From Heyndrickxia oleronia (lineage in GTDB: Bacteria; Bacillota; Bacilli; Bacillales; Bacillaceae_C), in the NCBI RefSeq assembly GCF_017809215.1, contig NZ_CP065424.1:2388001-2452000 (forward strand): a stretch of DNA of 64,000 nucleotides, written 5' to 3'. Position 1 is the first letter of the stretch. Every line of letters begins with the position of its first letter. The notes beneath the pieces are model-generated. The model was not told where the DNA came from, ran no database searches, and saw only the letters and a program-made list of their open reading frames with translations. The position numbers and the translations under genes are program-made. Of this stretch, positions 18,069-26,292 are shown one piece after another.

Positions 18069-19058
18069 ATGTTGAAATTAAAATATCTTTTTAACAATGT
18101 GGATTTAGCAGAAATGTTGTTGAGAAATTGGGAATTTGATAAAGAGTCTCTTGATATGTTCAAATATTACAGAATATCTTCAAATGCTATTTATCCGTTT
18201 CAAGCCAAAGGTAAGACACAACTTTTAAGATTCGCTCCAAAAACTGAGAAATACAAAGAAAATATTTTAGCAGAACTAGATTTTATTGCTTACCTTCGTT
18301 CCAAGCAATATGGAGTTTTAGAAACGGTTGAATCAAAATCTGGGGAGGAGCTTGTCGAAATACAAACTCCATGGGGCGATTACTTTGCTAGTGTATTTAA
18401 ACGTGTTGCAGGTGTGCAGATCAACAAAACTGATTTAAGTGATAAAGTTATTTTTAGTTATGGAAAATCATTAGGCAAACTTCATCAGTTATCTAGTAAG
18501 TATAAACCCTCTAGTAACAAGCGGTGGTCATATAAAGACGTGTTAAATTGGATTCATACGATTCTAGTTGATTTTCCAGATGAAAAATTGGCTATACAGG
18601 AAACTATGTTATTACAAGATTATTTTGACTCAATTCCTATGACAAATAACAATTTTGGACTGATTCATTATGATTTTGAGTATGATAATGTGTTTTATAA
18701 TGAAAAGTCGAAATCTTGTAATATTATTGATTTTGACGATGCTATGTATCACTGGTATGTGATGGATATCGAGCAATCACTTGATAGTTTGCAAGATTGT
18801 ATCCCGCCAGAGATGATTCAGCAGAAAAAACAATGCTTTTTGGACGGCTATCGGACAGAATTTGAGATTTCAGAGGATATGATGTTAATAATACCAGCAT
18901 GTAGGCGGTTTGCTAATTTATATGGGTATGTACGTGTATTAAGATCAGTAGAAGAAAAATGGAACAATGAGCCAGAATGGTTAGTAAGTTTGAGAGAAAA
19001 CTTAATAGAGGCTATGAAAAATGATTCGTTGTATTTTGGAACGGAAATATACTATTAA
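18069..19058 (+). CDS. Aminoglycoside phosphotransferase-family kinase
   Basis: 329 residues from ATG 18069 behind AGGAG. Kinase motifs of the APH/choline kinase fold: LLRFAPKTEKYKENILAELD (nucleotide-binding Lys/Glu region), the catalytic loop LIHYDFEYDNVFY (HxDxxxxN form) and metal-binding IIDFDDAMYHWYVMDI. Such kinases phosphorylate aminoglycosides, macrolides, homoserine or sugars; this branch is common and uncharacterised in Bacillaceae, so resistance should not be assumed. Close behind rsgA, probably cotranscribed; the terminator follows at 19129. Confidence 0.82.
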   Translation: MLKLKYLFNNVDLAEMLLRNWEFDKESLDMFKYYRISSNAIYPFQAKGKTQLLRFAPKTEKYKENILAELDFIAYLRSKQYGVLETVESKSGEELVEIQTPWGDYFASVFKRVAGVQINKTDLSDKVIFSYGKSLGKLHQLSSKYKPSSNKRWSYKDVLNWIHTILVDFPDEKLAIQETMLLQDYFDSIPMTNNNFGLIHYDFEYDNVFYNEKSKSCNIIDFDDAMYHWYVMDIEQSLDSLQDCIPPEMIQQKKQCFLDGYRTEFEISEDMMLIIPACRRFANLYGYVRVLRSVEEKWNNEPEWLVSLRENLIEAMKNDSLYFGTEIYY

Positions 19059-19128
19059 TACATGTTAACACCTAAAAATGAGAGGAAATGAACAATTCAC
19101 CCTTTTATAGTTGTGATAGCCCAAAAAT

Positions 19129-19168
19129 GCCAGATTTCCTTATATTTTTTATAGAGAAATCTGGCTTT
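19129..19168 (+). terminator. Terminator of the rsgA / kinase unit
   Basis: GCCAGATTTC and GAAATCTGGC form a perfect 10-bp stem followed by TTT. Confidence 0.75.
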
Positions 19169-19263
19169 AAAAATGAGTGCCCTTTAAACAAATGATGCGT
19201 TAGATAAATAAGCATATTATGATATGATGGAATAAATTTACTTTATTTGTGAGGGGAGTAGAT

Positions 19264-19678
19264 ATGGAGAAAATAAGCCAAAAAGTATCGGCACTAAGCG
19301 AAATAATACCGTATTATTTCATTAGTTTATTTTTTTCATGTATTACATTATCTTTGTTTCTCATTTTATATAGTGGCGAACTGGATTGGTTACGGTTATT
19401 GCCATTCATAATATATTCAGTCTTTGCTGCAATACTGTATGTTCTTTTTGCAATGCCTTTGCAAATTATTTTAAATAAGCATAACAAGCAAATTTAGTGT
19501 ATTGTTTCTTTTATTTTATATTTTACTTTCGTTCGTAGGAGTATATCTATTTTGTATGGTATTAAACACTCAACCAATAGAGTTTGTTAAAACTAAATAT
19601 TATTATGTTATAAGTGTCGCAGCAGCAGTCTTTTATTGGTTTTGGGATTCTGTTTTTTTACAAAAAAGCTTTTATTAG
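19264..19678 (+). pseudogene. Small membrane protein (UPF0715-like), frameshifted
   Basis: ATG 19264 follows GAGGGGAG. Frame 1 gives two or three membrane spans (YYFISLFFSCITLSLFLILY, LLPFIIYSVFAAILYVLF) and ends HNKQI-stop at 19497. The overlapping frame continues FSVLFLLFYILLSFVGVYLF and YYYVISVAAAVFYWFWDSVF to 19678, giving the four-helix pattern and WxWDS ending of UPF0715 proteins. A one-base insertion or two-base deletion near 19490 explains the split. Sequencing error is possible. Confidence 0.65.
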
Positions 19679-19798
19679 ATAATTGTTGACAGAGATTATG
19701 AAGATTAGTCATGGTAGTTTCCTTGTTCCGCTAAAGGAGCAGTTATGTACATTAAGAAGATATCATTGTGTGTAAAAAATAATGAAAGGGGAAGTAAA

Positions 19799-20136
19799 TT
19801 GGAACATCAAATGAGATTATACAGTGAATATTTTAACTCTATTAAAAAGGGGAAAAGCAGGTAGAGGTTCGGCTGAATGATGAGAAGAGAAGGAAAATCA
19901 ATGTTGGGGATACTATTGTTTTCATTAAGGTTCCTGAACAAAATGAAACGATAAAAGTTCAAGTCACTGAACTTAGAAAATACGATACATTTAAAGATAT
20001 GTATACGGATATACCTTTTAAAGATTTTGATTGTGAAGGATGGTCTATGGAAGAAATGGTGAACGGAACCTATGAAATTTATACTCCAGAACAAGAAAGA
20101 GAGTGGGGAACGTTAGCGATTACAATTAAATACTAA
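19799..20136 (+). pseudogene. ASCH-domain protein, frameshifted
   Basis: TTG 19799 follows GAAAGGGGAAG. The first frame reads MEHQMRLYSEYFNSIKKGK and then stops; the adjacent frame continues QVEVRLNDEKRRKINVGDT, IVFIKVPEQNETIKVQVTEL and MEEMVNGTYEIYTPEQERE, ending at 20136. K-G-K-K-x-V-E-x-R-L-N-D is the ASCH signature (RNA-binding, EVE/PUA-like fold). Loss of one A from the A-run near 19852-19857 explains the break. Confidence 0.75.
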
Positions 20137-20176
20137 GCTGATTTTACTTAACTAACGGATGCATGAGTTAAAGATC

Positions 20177-20202
20177 TAGCTGCCATTTTGGTGGCTTTTT
20201 TT
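20177..20202 (+). terminator. Terminator after ASCH gene
   Basis: GCTGCCA-TTTT-GGTGGC hairpin followed by eight T residues. Confidence 0.6.
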
Positions 20203-20223
20203 TGGTTAAAAGGGGTAGGTTAG

Positions 20224-20419
20224 TTGAACAATAGATCCCAAAAAAAAGTCTGTGTTTTCATTGGTTGTACATATTTTAATTTCAATTGCTATTGGACTCT
20301 TCGTTTCACTCACTGATGGCTTCACTAAAATCAATGGGGTAATTATGGGTGTAATACTATTTATTTGTGGTCTTATTCCAATAGTTTATATCTATAATCT
20401 GCGAACAAAACGGATATAA
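20224..20419 (+). pseudogene. Small membrane protein, frameshifted in an A8 run
   Basis: TTG 20224 follows AAAAGGGGTAGG. The first frame (MNNRSQKK) runs into a stop, but removing one A of the eight-A run at about 20240-20247 gives a 64-residue protein with two membrane spans: SVFSLVVHILISIAIGLFVS and VIMGVILFICGLIPIVYIY, then LRTKRI. A run this long could allow transcriptional slippage, or be an assembly error. Confidence 0.55.
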
Positions 20420-20577
20420 TTTCAATTTTTCTTCAAGAGGTAATACTTGTTCAGTAGTAATGTCTTTTCCTATGGAACCAAAGTGGCAGAGTGAAATTTA
20501 GTTCATAAGAATTAAGGTATGTCTAACAATAAAATGGTATGATTAATAAGTGATTCATAGCATTAATTAGGAGAAGA

Positions 20578-21384
20578 GTGAAAATAGTGAGAATAGGTTT
20601 TTTTGATTCTGGAATAGGTGGAATTACTGTCCTTCATCAAGCATTGAGGTTTTTACCGAATGAAGATTATATATTTTATGCAGATACCTTACACGTTCCA
20701 TATGGTGAAAAACCAAAAGAAGAGGTAAGAGAATATATTTTTAATGCCGTTGACTTTATGGCTAATCAAGGTATCAAAGCATTAGTCATTGCTTGTAATA
20801 CTGCAACTAGTATTGCAGTGGATGATCTTCGTAAAAAGTATGATTTTCCAATTTTGGGCATAGAACCAGCTGTAAAACCGGCTGTTGAAAACTGTGAGGG
20901 AAAACGAAAAAAGGTATTAGTATTGGCAACTAGTTTGACTCTCAAAGAGGAAAAGTTTCATAACCTTGTGAAAAGGATTGACCGTCATGATATTGTTGAA
21001 AGTCTACCTCTTCCTGGTCTTGTAGAATTCGCTGAGAATTTTGAATTTAAGGAAGAAAAAGTTGTACCATATTTAAAAGAAAAACTATCCTCGTTTGATT
21101 TAAAGCAATTTGGAACGGTTGTTCTTGGATGTACCCATTTCCCATATTTTGAAAATAGTATAAAGAAAATATTTCCTAAAGATGTGGATATTATTTCTGG
21201 AAGTATTGGAACTGCAAAGAACTTAAAACGAGTTCTTGAGGCAAACAATCAAATGAATGATGGTACAGGAGATATTAAGTTTTTTAAATCTGGATATGAA
21301 GTTGAGGATAAAGAAACTTTATCTGCTTATAATGAGTTGTTGGTATTGTTAGACAGGATGAGTTCTATAACAACGCTTGTTTAA
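20578..21384 (+). CDS. murI: Glutamate racemase
   Basis: 268 residues from a GTG at 20578 (a second GTG at 20587 is possible) behind TTAGGAG. Motifs: FFDSGIGGITVL, the first catalytic Cys in VIACNTATSIA, the second in VVLGCTHFPYFE. The enzyme interconverts L- and D-glutamate in the cytoplasm for peptidoglycan. Full length. Bacilli often have two racemases (RacE and YrpC); the solitary position, away from cell-division genes, suggests the accessory one. Followed by a large terminator hairpin. Confidence 0.9.
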   Translation: MKIVRIGFFDSGIGGITVLHQALRFLPNEDYIFYADTLHVPYGEKPKEEVREYIFNAVDFMANQGIKALVIACNTATSIAVDDLRKKYDFPILGIEPAVKPAVENCEGKRKKVLVLATSLTLKEEKFHNLVKRIDRHDIVESLPLPGLVEFAENFEFKEEKVVPYLKEKLSSFDLKQFGTVVLGCTHFPYFENSIKKIFPKDVDIISGSIGTAKNLKRVLEANNQMNDGTGDIKFFKSGYEVEDKETLSAYNELLVLLDRMSSITTLV

Positions 21385-21457
21385 ATCAAATAGATTAAAC
21401 TGTTTCGATATCTTATTTAGAAATAAGTTTGTGAATTTTGTACTTAAACAAACGGTT

Positions 21458-21539
21458 GCGTTAATCGAGATGAACTCCCCCCAAAATGTTAGATTCGTTC
21501 TACTATTTAGGATGGAGTTCAGAAAGATTAACGCTTTTT
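21458..21539 (+). terminator. Large hairpin terminator after murI
   Basis: Arms GCGTTAATC / GATTAACGC and inner GAACTCC / GGAGTTC pair across about 78 bases, followed by TTTTT. The size suggests a small repeat-derived element rather than a minimal terminator. Confidence 0.65.
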
Positions 21540-21660
21540 AAGCTGAATTTTTTAGACTGATGGTGTTGTGAAAAAATGCAATTAAACAGAATTTTATTAT
21601 TATTGATTTTTTAAGTGCAATGCTTTATATTTAAATTACTAAATAAGGAGGGTTATAAAA

Positions 21661-21705
21661 ATGCCAGCTTCAATAAGACTACGTTTCCGTGCTTTGAACA
21701 AGTAA
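21661..21705 (+). CDS. Erm leader peptide, 14 residues (RLR type)
   Basis: ATG 21661 follows AAGGAGG with ideal spacing. Product MPASIRLRFRALNK. From established knowledge, the ErmD leader MTHSMRLRFPTLNQ has the same length and the same R-L-R-F at residues 6-9; the RLR (+x+) motif makes macrolide-bound ribosomes stall. The stall here would occur near codon 7-8 and change folding of the 300-base leader before the methyltransferase gene. Confidence 0.88.
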   Translation: MPASIRLRFRALNK

Positions 21706-21809
21706 TTTAATATGTTCAAAGGCTCTGTTACCAAATACAGAGTAAACGGGAGTAGTCTGCCCATTTTTAATAACCTTCATCGGATTAGAATATATCTTTC
21801 ATGAAGCTA

Positions 21810-21834
21810 GGCAGACTTAGTCTGCCTTCTTTTT
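21810..21834 (+). terminator. erm attenuator terminator 1
   Basis: GGCAGAC-TTA-GTCTGCC followed by TTCTTTTT. Its left arm can instead pair with 21755-21761. Confidence 0.8.
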
Positions 21835-21923
21835 ATATTAATAGGAAGGTTTATTTCAGCATTCACACATTCTCTTCAATTTAAAAGGGATTCATCTTTT
21901 GGGTACCTACCGTTTACTTTTTA

Positions 21924-21954
21924 GACACAGACGCCACGTCTGTGTCTTTTTTTT
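21924..21954 (+). terminator. erm attenuator terminator 2
   Basis: GACACAGACG-CCA-CGTCTGTGTC, a perfect 10-bp stem, followed by eight T residues, 45 bases before the erm start codon. Confidence 0.9.
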
Positions 21955-21998
21955 GGTAATTAATGATCGTTATTAACAAGTGAAGGGAACGATTTTTA

Positions 21999-22832
21999 AT
22001 GACAAAAAAATCCAATAAATATAAATATAGTAATTTCAACAATGGAGAGCCGCCTAATTTTAGCGGGCAACATCTCATACACAATAAAAAATTATTAACT
22101 GATATTGTTAAGACAGCTAAAATATCCAATAAACATCTTGTTTTAGAGCTAGGGGCAGGGAAAGGAGCATTAACAACTGTTTTGAATGAGAAAGCCAGAA
22201 AAGTATGGGCAATCGAGTTTGATTCAAGGTTTATAAAAAAATTAGAATCATTAGGGTTGCAAAATACAATAGTGATTCAAAAGGACATATTGAAAATAAA
22301 GTTACCTCGTGAGCCGTTTGTAGTTGTTTCTAATATTCCATTTGCCATTACAACTGATATTATGAAAATGCTTCTAAATGATCCCAAAAATAGTATTCAA
22401 AGCGCGGTAATTATAATGGAAAAAGGAGCCGCCAAACGATTTACATCTAAATCCGTCAAAGATTGGTATGTGATGGCATGGAGAATGTGGTTTGACATAA
22501 GAATCGAAAGGGGAATTTTTAAAGATCATTTTTCTCCACCACCAAGAGTGGATACAGCAATGGTTTCCATTGTGAGAAAGAAGGAATCGCTAATTTCTTA
22601 TAAATATGCGAAAACGTTGCACTCGCTATTAGCGTACGGATTAAAATACCCAACTGTGCCTATTAATGATTTCTTAAGGAGTATTTTTACAGCACCACAA
22701 GCGAAAAAAGTTAGGGCTGCAATCAAAGTTGCACCAGAGAACACCGTGAAAAGTCTTAATGAAAAACATTGGGCAATAATATGCAATACAATGGTCCAAT
22801 ATGTACCTCCTCATTTTTGGCCGAAAAAATAA
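21999..22832 (+). CDS. erm: Erm 23S rRNA adenine N6-methyltransferase (ErmD/K-like)
   Basis: 277 residues. FSGQHLIHNKKLL is the Erm N-terminal signature; motif I LELGAGKGALTTVL; acidic AIEFDSRF; motif IV NIPFAITTDIMKMLL; then IIMEKGAAKRFTSK and HFSPPPRVDTAMV, all in ErmD/Erm34-like order. It methylates A2058 of 23S rRNA and gives macrolide-lincosamide-streptogramin B resistance. ErmD has NIPY where this has NIPF, a conservative change at the base-stacking position. It looks chromosomal: no mobile-element ends are adjacent. Expression is controlled by the RLR leader and twin terminators upstream. Confidence 0.9.
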   Translation: MTKKSNKYKYSNFNNGEPPNFSGQHLIHNKKLLTDIVKTAKISNKHLVLELGAGKGALTTVLNEKARKVWAIEFDSRFIKKLESLGLQNTIVIQKDILKIKLPREPFVVVSNIPFAITTDIMKMLLNDPKNSIQSAVIIMEKGAAKRFTSKSVKDWYVMAWRMWFDIRIERGIFKDHFSPPPRVDTAMVSIVRKKESLISYKYAKTLHSLLAYGLKYPTVPINDFLRSIFTAPQAKKVRAAIKVAPENTVKSLNEKHWAIICNTMVQYVPPHFWPKK

Positions 22833-23235
22833 GGAATTTAAAATTAGTTGGCTTTTCAAATAAGGTTCTTTTCTTAAACATTGTTGCTATTTAAGTAAAT
22901 TTTTAATAAATAACTCTCGGCTGAAGACTGTTACAACTTTTATTTCACTAAGAAAAGAGCTACAAACTTATCGCTTAAAAGGTGGCAGTTGGGCTATTAC
23001 AAATGCAACAAACTATATGAAGACAGCCTTAATTAAAATTTAGAACTTAAATATTGTTGACTTTGATTTAAGCCAAGAAGATATGGTGAAAATCGCTACC
23101 TGAGATATGAAAGAAAGCTTATTCTTTTATCATAGGATCATGTGAAGGTGAAATGGATCGGTACTCGTAAACTTGATATTTAATATTCTTACTCACATAA
23201 GTATTTTTGTTTTATTAAAATGTTGAATCCTTGAA
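22833..23235. other. Intergenic region
   Basis: About 400 bases with no supported gene. It contains repeat copy A (22984-23030), and ends at a bidirectional terminator. Confidence 0.5.
22984..23030 (+). repeat. 47-bp intergenic repeat, copy A
   Basis: Begins GGCAGTTGGGCTATTACA and ends AGACAGCCTT. Matches copies at 33606-33654 (same strand) and 27834-27880 (opposite strand). Confidence 0.75.
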
Positions 23236-23263
23236 AAGCGTGTGTAATCTGCACACGCTTTTT
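23236..23263. terminator. Bidirectional hairpin terminator
   Basis: AAGCGTGTG and CACACGCTT form a perfect stem with A4 before and T5 after; placed between the erm gene and the sigma remnant. Confidence 0.8.
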
Positions 23264-23451
23264 ACATATAAAAAAAGTAAGTGAAAAAATGTATCTAAAC
23301 AAAAGGGGCTTTCTTTTAATAAGGGTTGCTTTTTTCTTATTCTAGTAAAGATGCAGTTTAATATCATATATACAGACAACTCTTTGAAAAGAACATTCGG
23401 TAACATCACCTCATACTTAAACAGGATTACGTTTTAACTTATCTGGATTTA

Positions 23452-24170
23452 CTATATAGAATATTTATTTATCGATTGGGTTGGTGAATCCCAGTTAAAA
23501 CAAAAGGCGCCCGTAATTTTTCTATTTTCAGTGACTACGATACCTAATTGATTATTTATTTTAGCTACATTAGCATTTTTTCCGGAGAAAAATTTCTTTG
23601 AAATCCCTGTAATAAGTGCCAACACTCGTTTTTTACTTTTGATAACATTGATTGCTGACCTTACCTTTCCACCTCCATCAGCAGTGAAAAGTACATCATT
23701 AGATAACAAATTGGTTAATTTTTGAATAACCCCGTTATTTAATGCCATTATAAATTGATCTATAAAATATTTCTGTAGATTGATAGTCAAGTCTTTTTCA
23801 CTTTTTATTCCTATTTTAATTTGTGCTCTACTTAATATTTTACGGCTATTAACTGTAGAAGTTTTTAGAATATCGGCAATTTCACCATGTCTAAGCCCTA
23901 GGGCATTTCGTAGTACGTAGGCTATCCTTTCTCTAGGTGAAAGGTTCTCCATAAGAACCAAATATGAATAGCTTAATTGATCCGACTGAATTAGATTCTC
24001 TACGGGTTCACCATTGAATTTTTGTAGTAAAGGCTCAGGTAACCAAGGTCCGATATATGCTTCTTTCTTTTTTCTACTTGATTTCAGTTCGTTTTTGCAG
24101 CGATTAACAAACATTTTGTTTATATAAGCCCTCATATTCGTAATTTTTTTATCTTTGTTTTCAAGTTCTT
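23452..24170 (-). pseudogene. ECF41 sigma factor, C-terminal part (interrupted gene)
   Basis: Encodes the end of sigma region 2 (MRAYINKMFVNRCKNELKSS), the ECF41 linker motif WLPEP, region 4 (LSPRERIAYVLRNALGLRHG, EIADILKTSTVNSRKIL) and the C-terminal SnoaL-like domain with the DGGGK motif. The coding frame extends past the ATG at 24135 to IKELENKDKKITN and meets the IS1595 target duplication at 24171-24178. The missing N-terminus lies at 26169-26292, beyond the element, in correct order and orientation. From the ATG at 24135 a 227-residue truncated product might still be made but lacks most of region 2. Confidence 0.88.
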
Positions 24171-24178
24171 TAATTTTA
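24171..24178. repeat. 8-bp target-site duplication, left copy
   Basis: TAATTTTA, against TAATGTTA at 26161-26168 (one mismatch). IS1595-family elements characteristically duplicate 8 bp. Confidence 0.8.
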
Positions 24179-24258
24179 GGCTCTGTTAAACTTTGTTGTT
24201 GTTATTTGCCTAATCAGAACAAACGCTCTATAGTGGAGTCATCAAATATGAGTTGGTA

Positions 24259-25308
24259 ATGATTGTGAAAGCAACTGATATCCTTAAAGCGATTCAAAAA
24301 CTTAATCCAGCGGAAAAACATCGGTTACGGGAATATTTAATCGATGCTCTTACTGCCTCATCGTCCACAAGAACGGTACTGGAAGAGATCTCGGAACGTA
24401 AAAATAAGGATGGCTATCGGTGTCCTAATTGCGAGTCAGAACATATTGTGCGGTTTGGGAAATACTCCACTATCGTAGATGGGGAAGAAGTGAAGAAGCA
24501 GCGTTATCGCTGCAAGGCTTGTAGAATGACTTTCACTGACTTCACCAATACGGCATTATATCGAACCCGTCATCTCAATCGTTGGATGAAGTTTATTGAA
24601 TGTATGATAGAAGGTTATTCACTTCGCAAATCAGCAGAGTTGATTGGTGACATTACTCACGTCACTTTGTTCTATTGGAGGCACAAGCTCCTAACAGCGT
24701 TAAAACAAATGGAAATCACAAATTTCCAAGGTATCGTTGAAATGGACGAGACCTATTTCCTGTACTCTGAAAAAGGACAAAGAAAGATTAAAGATAGAAA
24801 GCCACGCAAACGTGGCGGTTCCGCAAAGAAACGTGGCATAAGCAAGGAGCAGGTATGTGTATTGGTCGCAAGAGACCGCGACAAGGTGACCTTTTCAGAA
24901 ACTTTAGGAATGGGACGATTGACAAAAGAGCAATTGGACAAAGCCATCGGGCATAAACTTTCCAATAGAAACGTCTTATGTACCGATGCTTGGCGTGCCT
25001 TTAAAACCTATGCCACTGAAAAGGATATATCCATTTACCAGTTTAAGTCTGACGGTAAAATTCGCACCAAGGGTCTATATCACATCCAGAACGTCAACAA
25101 CTACCACCGAAGACTGAAAGGTTGGATACAACGCTTTAACGGCGTGGCGACCGAGTATCTTAACAATTACCTTGCGTGGTTTCAAGTGTTAGAAAGCATC
25201 AATCATCAGCGAAATGAAGTCACAATGAACGATATGATAATAAAAGGGAATTTAATTCCAAATATAGAAACATATGATACACTTAGATTATCTAGGTTTA
25301 CTGTATAA
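24259..25308 (+). CDS. IS1595-family transposase
   Basis: 349 residues from ATG 24259 (weak ribosome site). Order of domains: helical N-terminus, zinc ribbon CPNC...CKAC (about 55-95), helix-turn-helix, and a DDE-type core with EMDETYFLYSEKG, LCTDAWRAFKTYA and NVNNYHRRLKGWIQRF, as in IS1595/IS1016 relatives. A basic linker GQRKIKDRKPRKRGG is present. The frame is intact, so the element may still be active. A decayed relative lies at 40445-40795. Confidence 0.9.
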   Translation: MIVKATDILKAIQKLNPAEKHRLREYLIDALTASSSTRTVLEEISERKNKDGYRCPNCESEHIVRFGKYSTIVDGEEVKKQRYRCKACRMTFTDFTNTALYRTRHLNRWMKFIECMIEGYSLRKSAELIGDITHVTLFYWRHKLLTALKQMEITNFQGIVEMDETYFLYSEKGQRKIKDRKPRKRGGSAKKRGISKEQVCVLVARDRDKVTFSETLGMGRLTKEQLDKAIGHKLSNRNVLCTDAWRAFKTYATEKDISIYQFKSDGKIRTKGLYHIQNVNNYHRRLKGWIQRFNGVATEYLNNYLAWFQVLESINHQRNEVTMNDMIIKGNLIPNIETYDTLRLSRFTV

Positions 25309-25411
25309 AGGTTATTTTTTTTATTCAACTGACGGGGAATGTTAGTACAACAAGACTTACATTACCAAATTTCGCTAAAATAAACCTATTATTATATTGG
25401 GGGAGAAAAAT

Positions 25412-26014
25412 ATGAAACGAATGCCATTTGAACCACCAACAGAACACTATGACGAGCATATAGAAGCAATTGATGAACAAATTTGCAATTTAATCAAGAA
25501 ACGGAAAGAGCTTTCAAAAAATAATCCTGGCTTTCCAACTAGACAACTTATAGCTGATTGGTCTATAAAATATAATTTTTATGAGGATTTTCTAAATAGT
25601 GTTTTTGGACATCTCTTAAATGAAGAGATATATAAACCAGTTATAGAGCCAAAAGGATTTCTGAAAAATATCCCAATATTAAAGTCATTTGAGAAAGATG
25701 ATGTGTTTTATTCGGTAACATATGTAGGTCAATATGAAAATGCCAGTGTTGTTCATTTTAATATTGATAGAGAAGATGTTGATGATGAAATGCCCAGAAG
25801 TTTTCGAGAGCCTACCTTTTTTAACCTTTCCATAGAAGGTAATGAAGTTGATTATGAATGCCGAATTGAAGGAGGTGGCGGTTCAAGAGGGCATATATCC
25901 TATACTTTCATCGTATCACCAGCTTTACCCGACGATTTTTCCGAACTAAAATTAGTCTTTAAACAATGTAAGGTACCATTTCAAAAACCAACGGGTTTTG
26001 AATTTGTAATTTAA
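25412..26014 (+). CDS. Passenger protein of the IS1595 element, 200 residues
   Basis: ATG 25412 follows TTGGGGGAG. N-terminus FEPPTEHYDEHIEAIDEQIC, then NLIKKRKELSKNNPGFP, a helix resembling chorismate-mutase-like helices; the middle and C-terminus are beta-rich with a Gly-rich loop (IEGGGGSRGHISYTFIV). Similar hypothetical proteins occur singly in Bacillus chromosomes, but I know no function. Its position inside the terminal repeats, 103 bases after the transposase, makes it cargo of the element. Confidence 0.8.
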   Translation: MKRMPFEPPTEHYDEHIEAIDEQICNLIKKRKELSKNNPGFPTRQLIADWSIKYNFYEDFLNSVFGHLLNEEIYKPVIEPKGFLKNIPILKSFEKDDVFYSVTYVGQYENASVVHFNIDREDVDDEMPRSFREPTFFNLSIEGNEVDYECRIEGGGGSRGHISYTFIVSPALPDDFSELKLVFKQCKVPFQKPTGFEFVI

Positions 26015-26160
26015 TGGGACAAGATTCACTTAATTTACCCGTATCCCTATTGAACTATCAGTTGCGTTAGTTCAATAAGACAATAAAATCAAACAGAACC
26101 TCCAATTTTATGGAAGTTCTGTTTTTTCTATAAATATCAACATTAAACATTAACAGAGCC

Positions 26161-26168
26161 TAATGTTA
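26161..26168. repeat. 8-bp target-site duplication, right copy
   Basis: TAATGTTA; see left copy at 24171-24178. Confidence 0.8.
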
Positions 26169-26292
26169 AAAAAGTATCTTGAACAATATCTTCAGCATCT
26201 GTCATTGAACCAAGTAAACAGTACGCTATCCAAAGACAATAATCTTTATATTCTTTATATAATACTTCTATATTGAATTGACTGATTAACAT
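26169..26292 (-). pseudogene. ECF41 sigma factor, N-terminal part (interrupted gene)
   Basis: From ATG 26292 (site GGAAGGGAT upstream) the frame gives MLISQFNIEVLYKEYKDYC, then LLGSMTDAEDIVQDTF, the start of sigma region 2. It runs into the IS at 26160. Joining it to the part at 24170 restores region 2, but one T must be added to the T6 run near 26170-26176 to keep frame (DTFFNIKELENKDKK), so the gene has decayed further or the run is misread. Confidence 0.85.

Larger units (their letters stand above)
21706..21998 (+). promoter_or_regulatory. Attenuator leader of the erm gene
   Basis: Competing pairings are visible: CTCTGT (21723) with ACAGAG (21737); GTCTGCC (21755-21761) with GGCAGAC (21810-21816), which itself is the left arm of terminator 1; AGTAAACGG (21741-21749) with CCGTTTACT (21910-21918), just before terminator 2. 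ErmK/ErmD genes are known to use transcriptional attenuation of this kind. Ribosome stalling on the leader peptide would shift the pairing and allow readthrough. The erm ribosome site GAAGGGAA is at about 21982. Confidence 0.8.
24179..26160 (+). mobile_element. IS1595-family element with passenger gene, 1982 bp
   Basis: Left end GGCTCTGTTAAACTTTG and right end (read inward on the other strand) GGCTCTGTTAATGTTTA are imperfect terminal inverted repeats that extend about 28 bases. An 8-bp duplication flanks them. Inside are the transposase and one further gene in the same orientation. The element interrupts an ECF41 sigma gene. IS1595-family elements are known sometimes to carry passenger genes. 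Confidence 0.88.
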
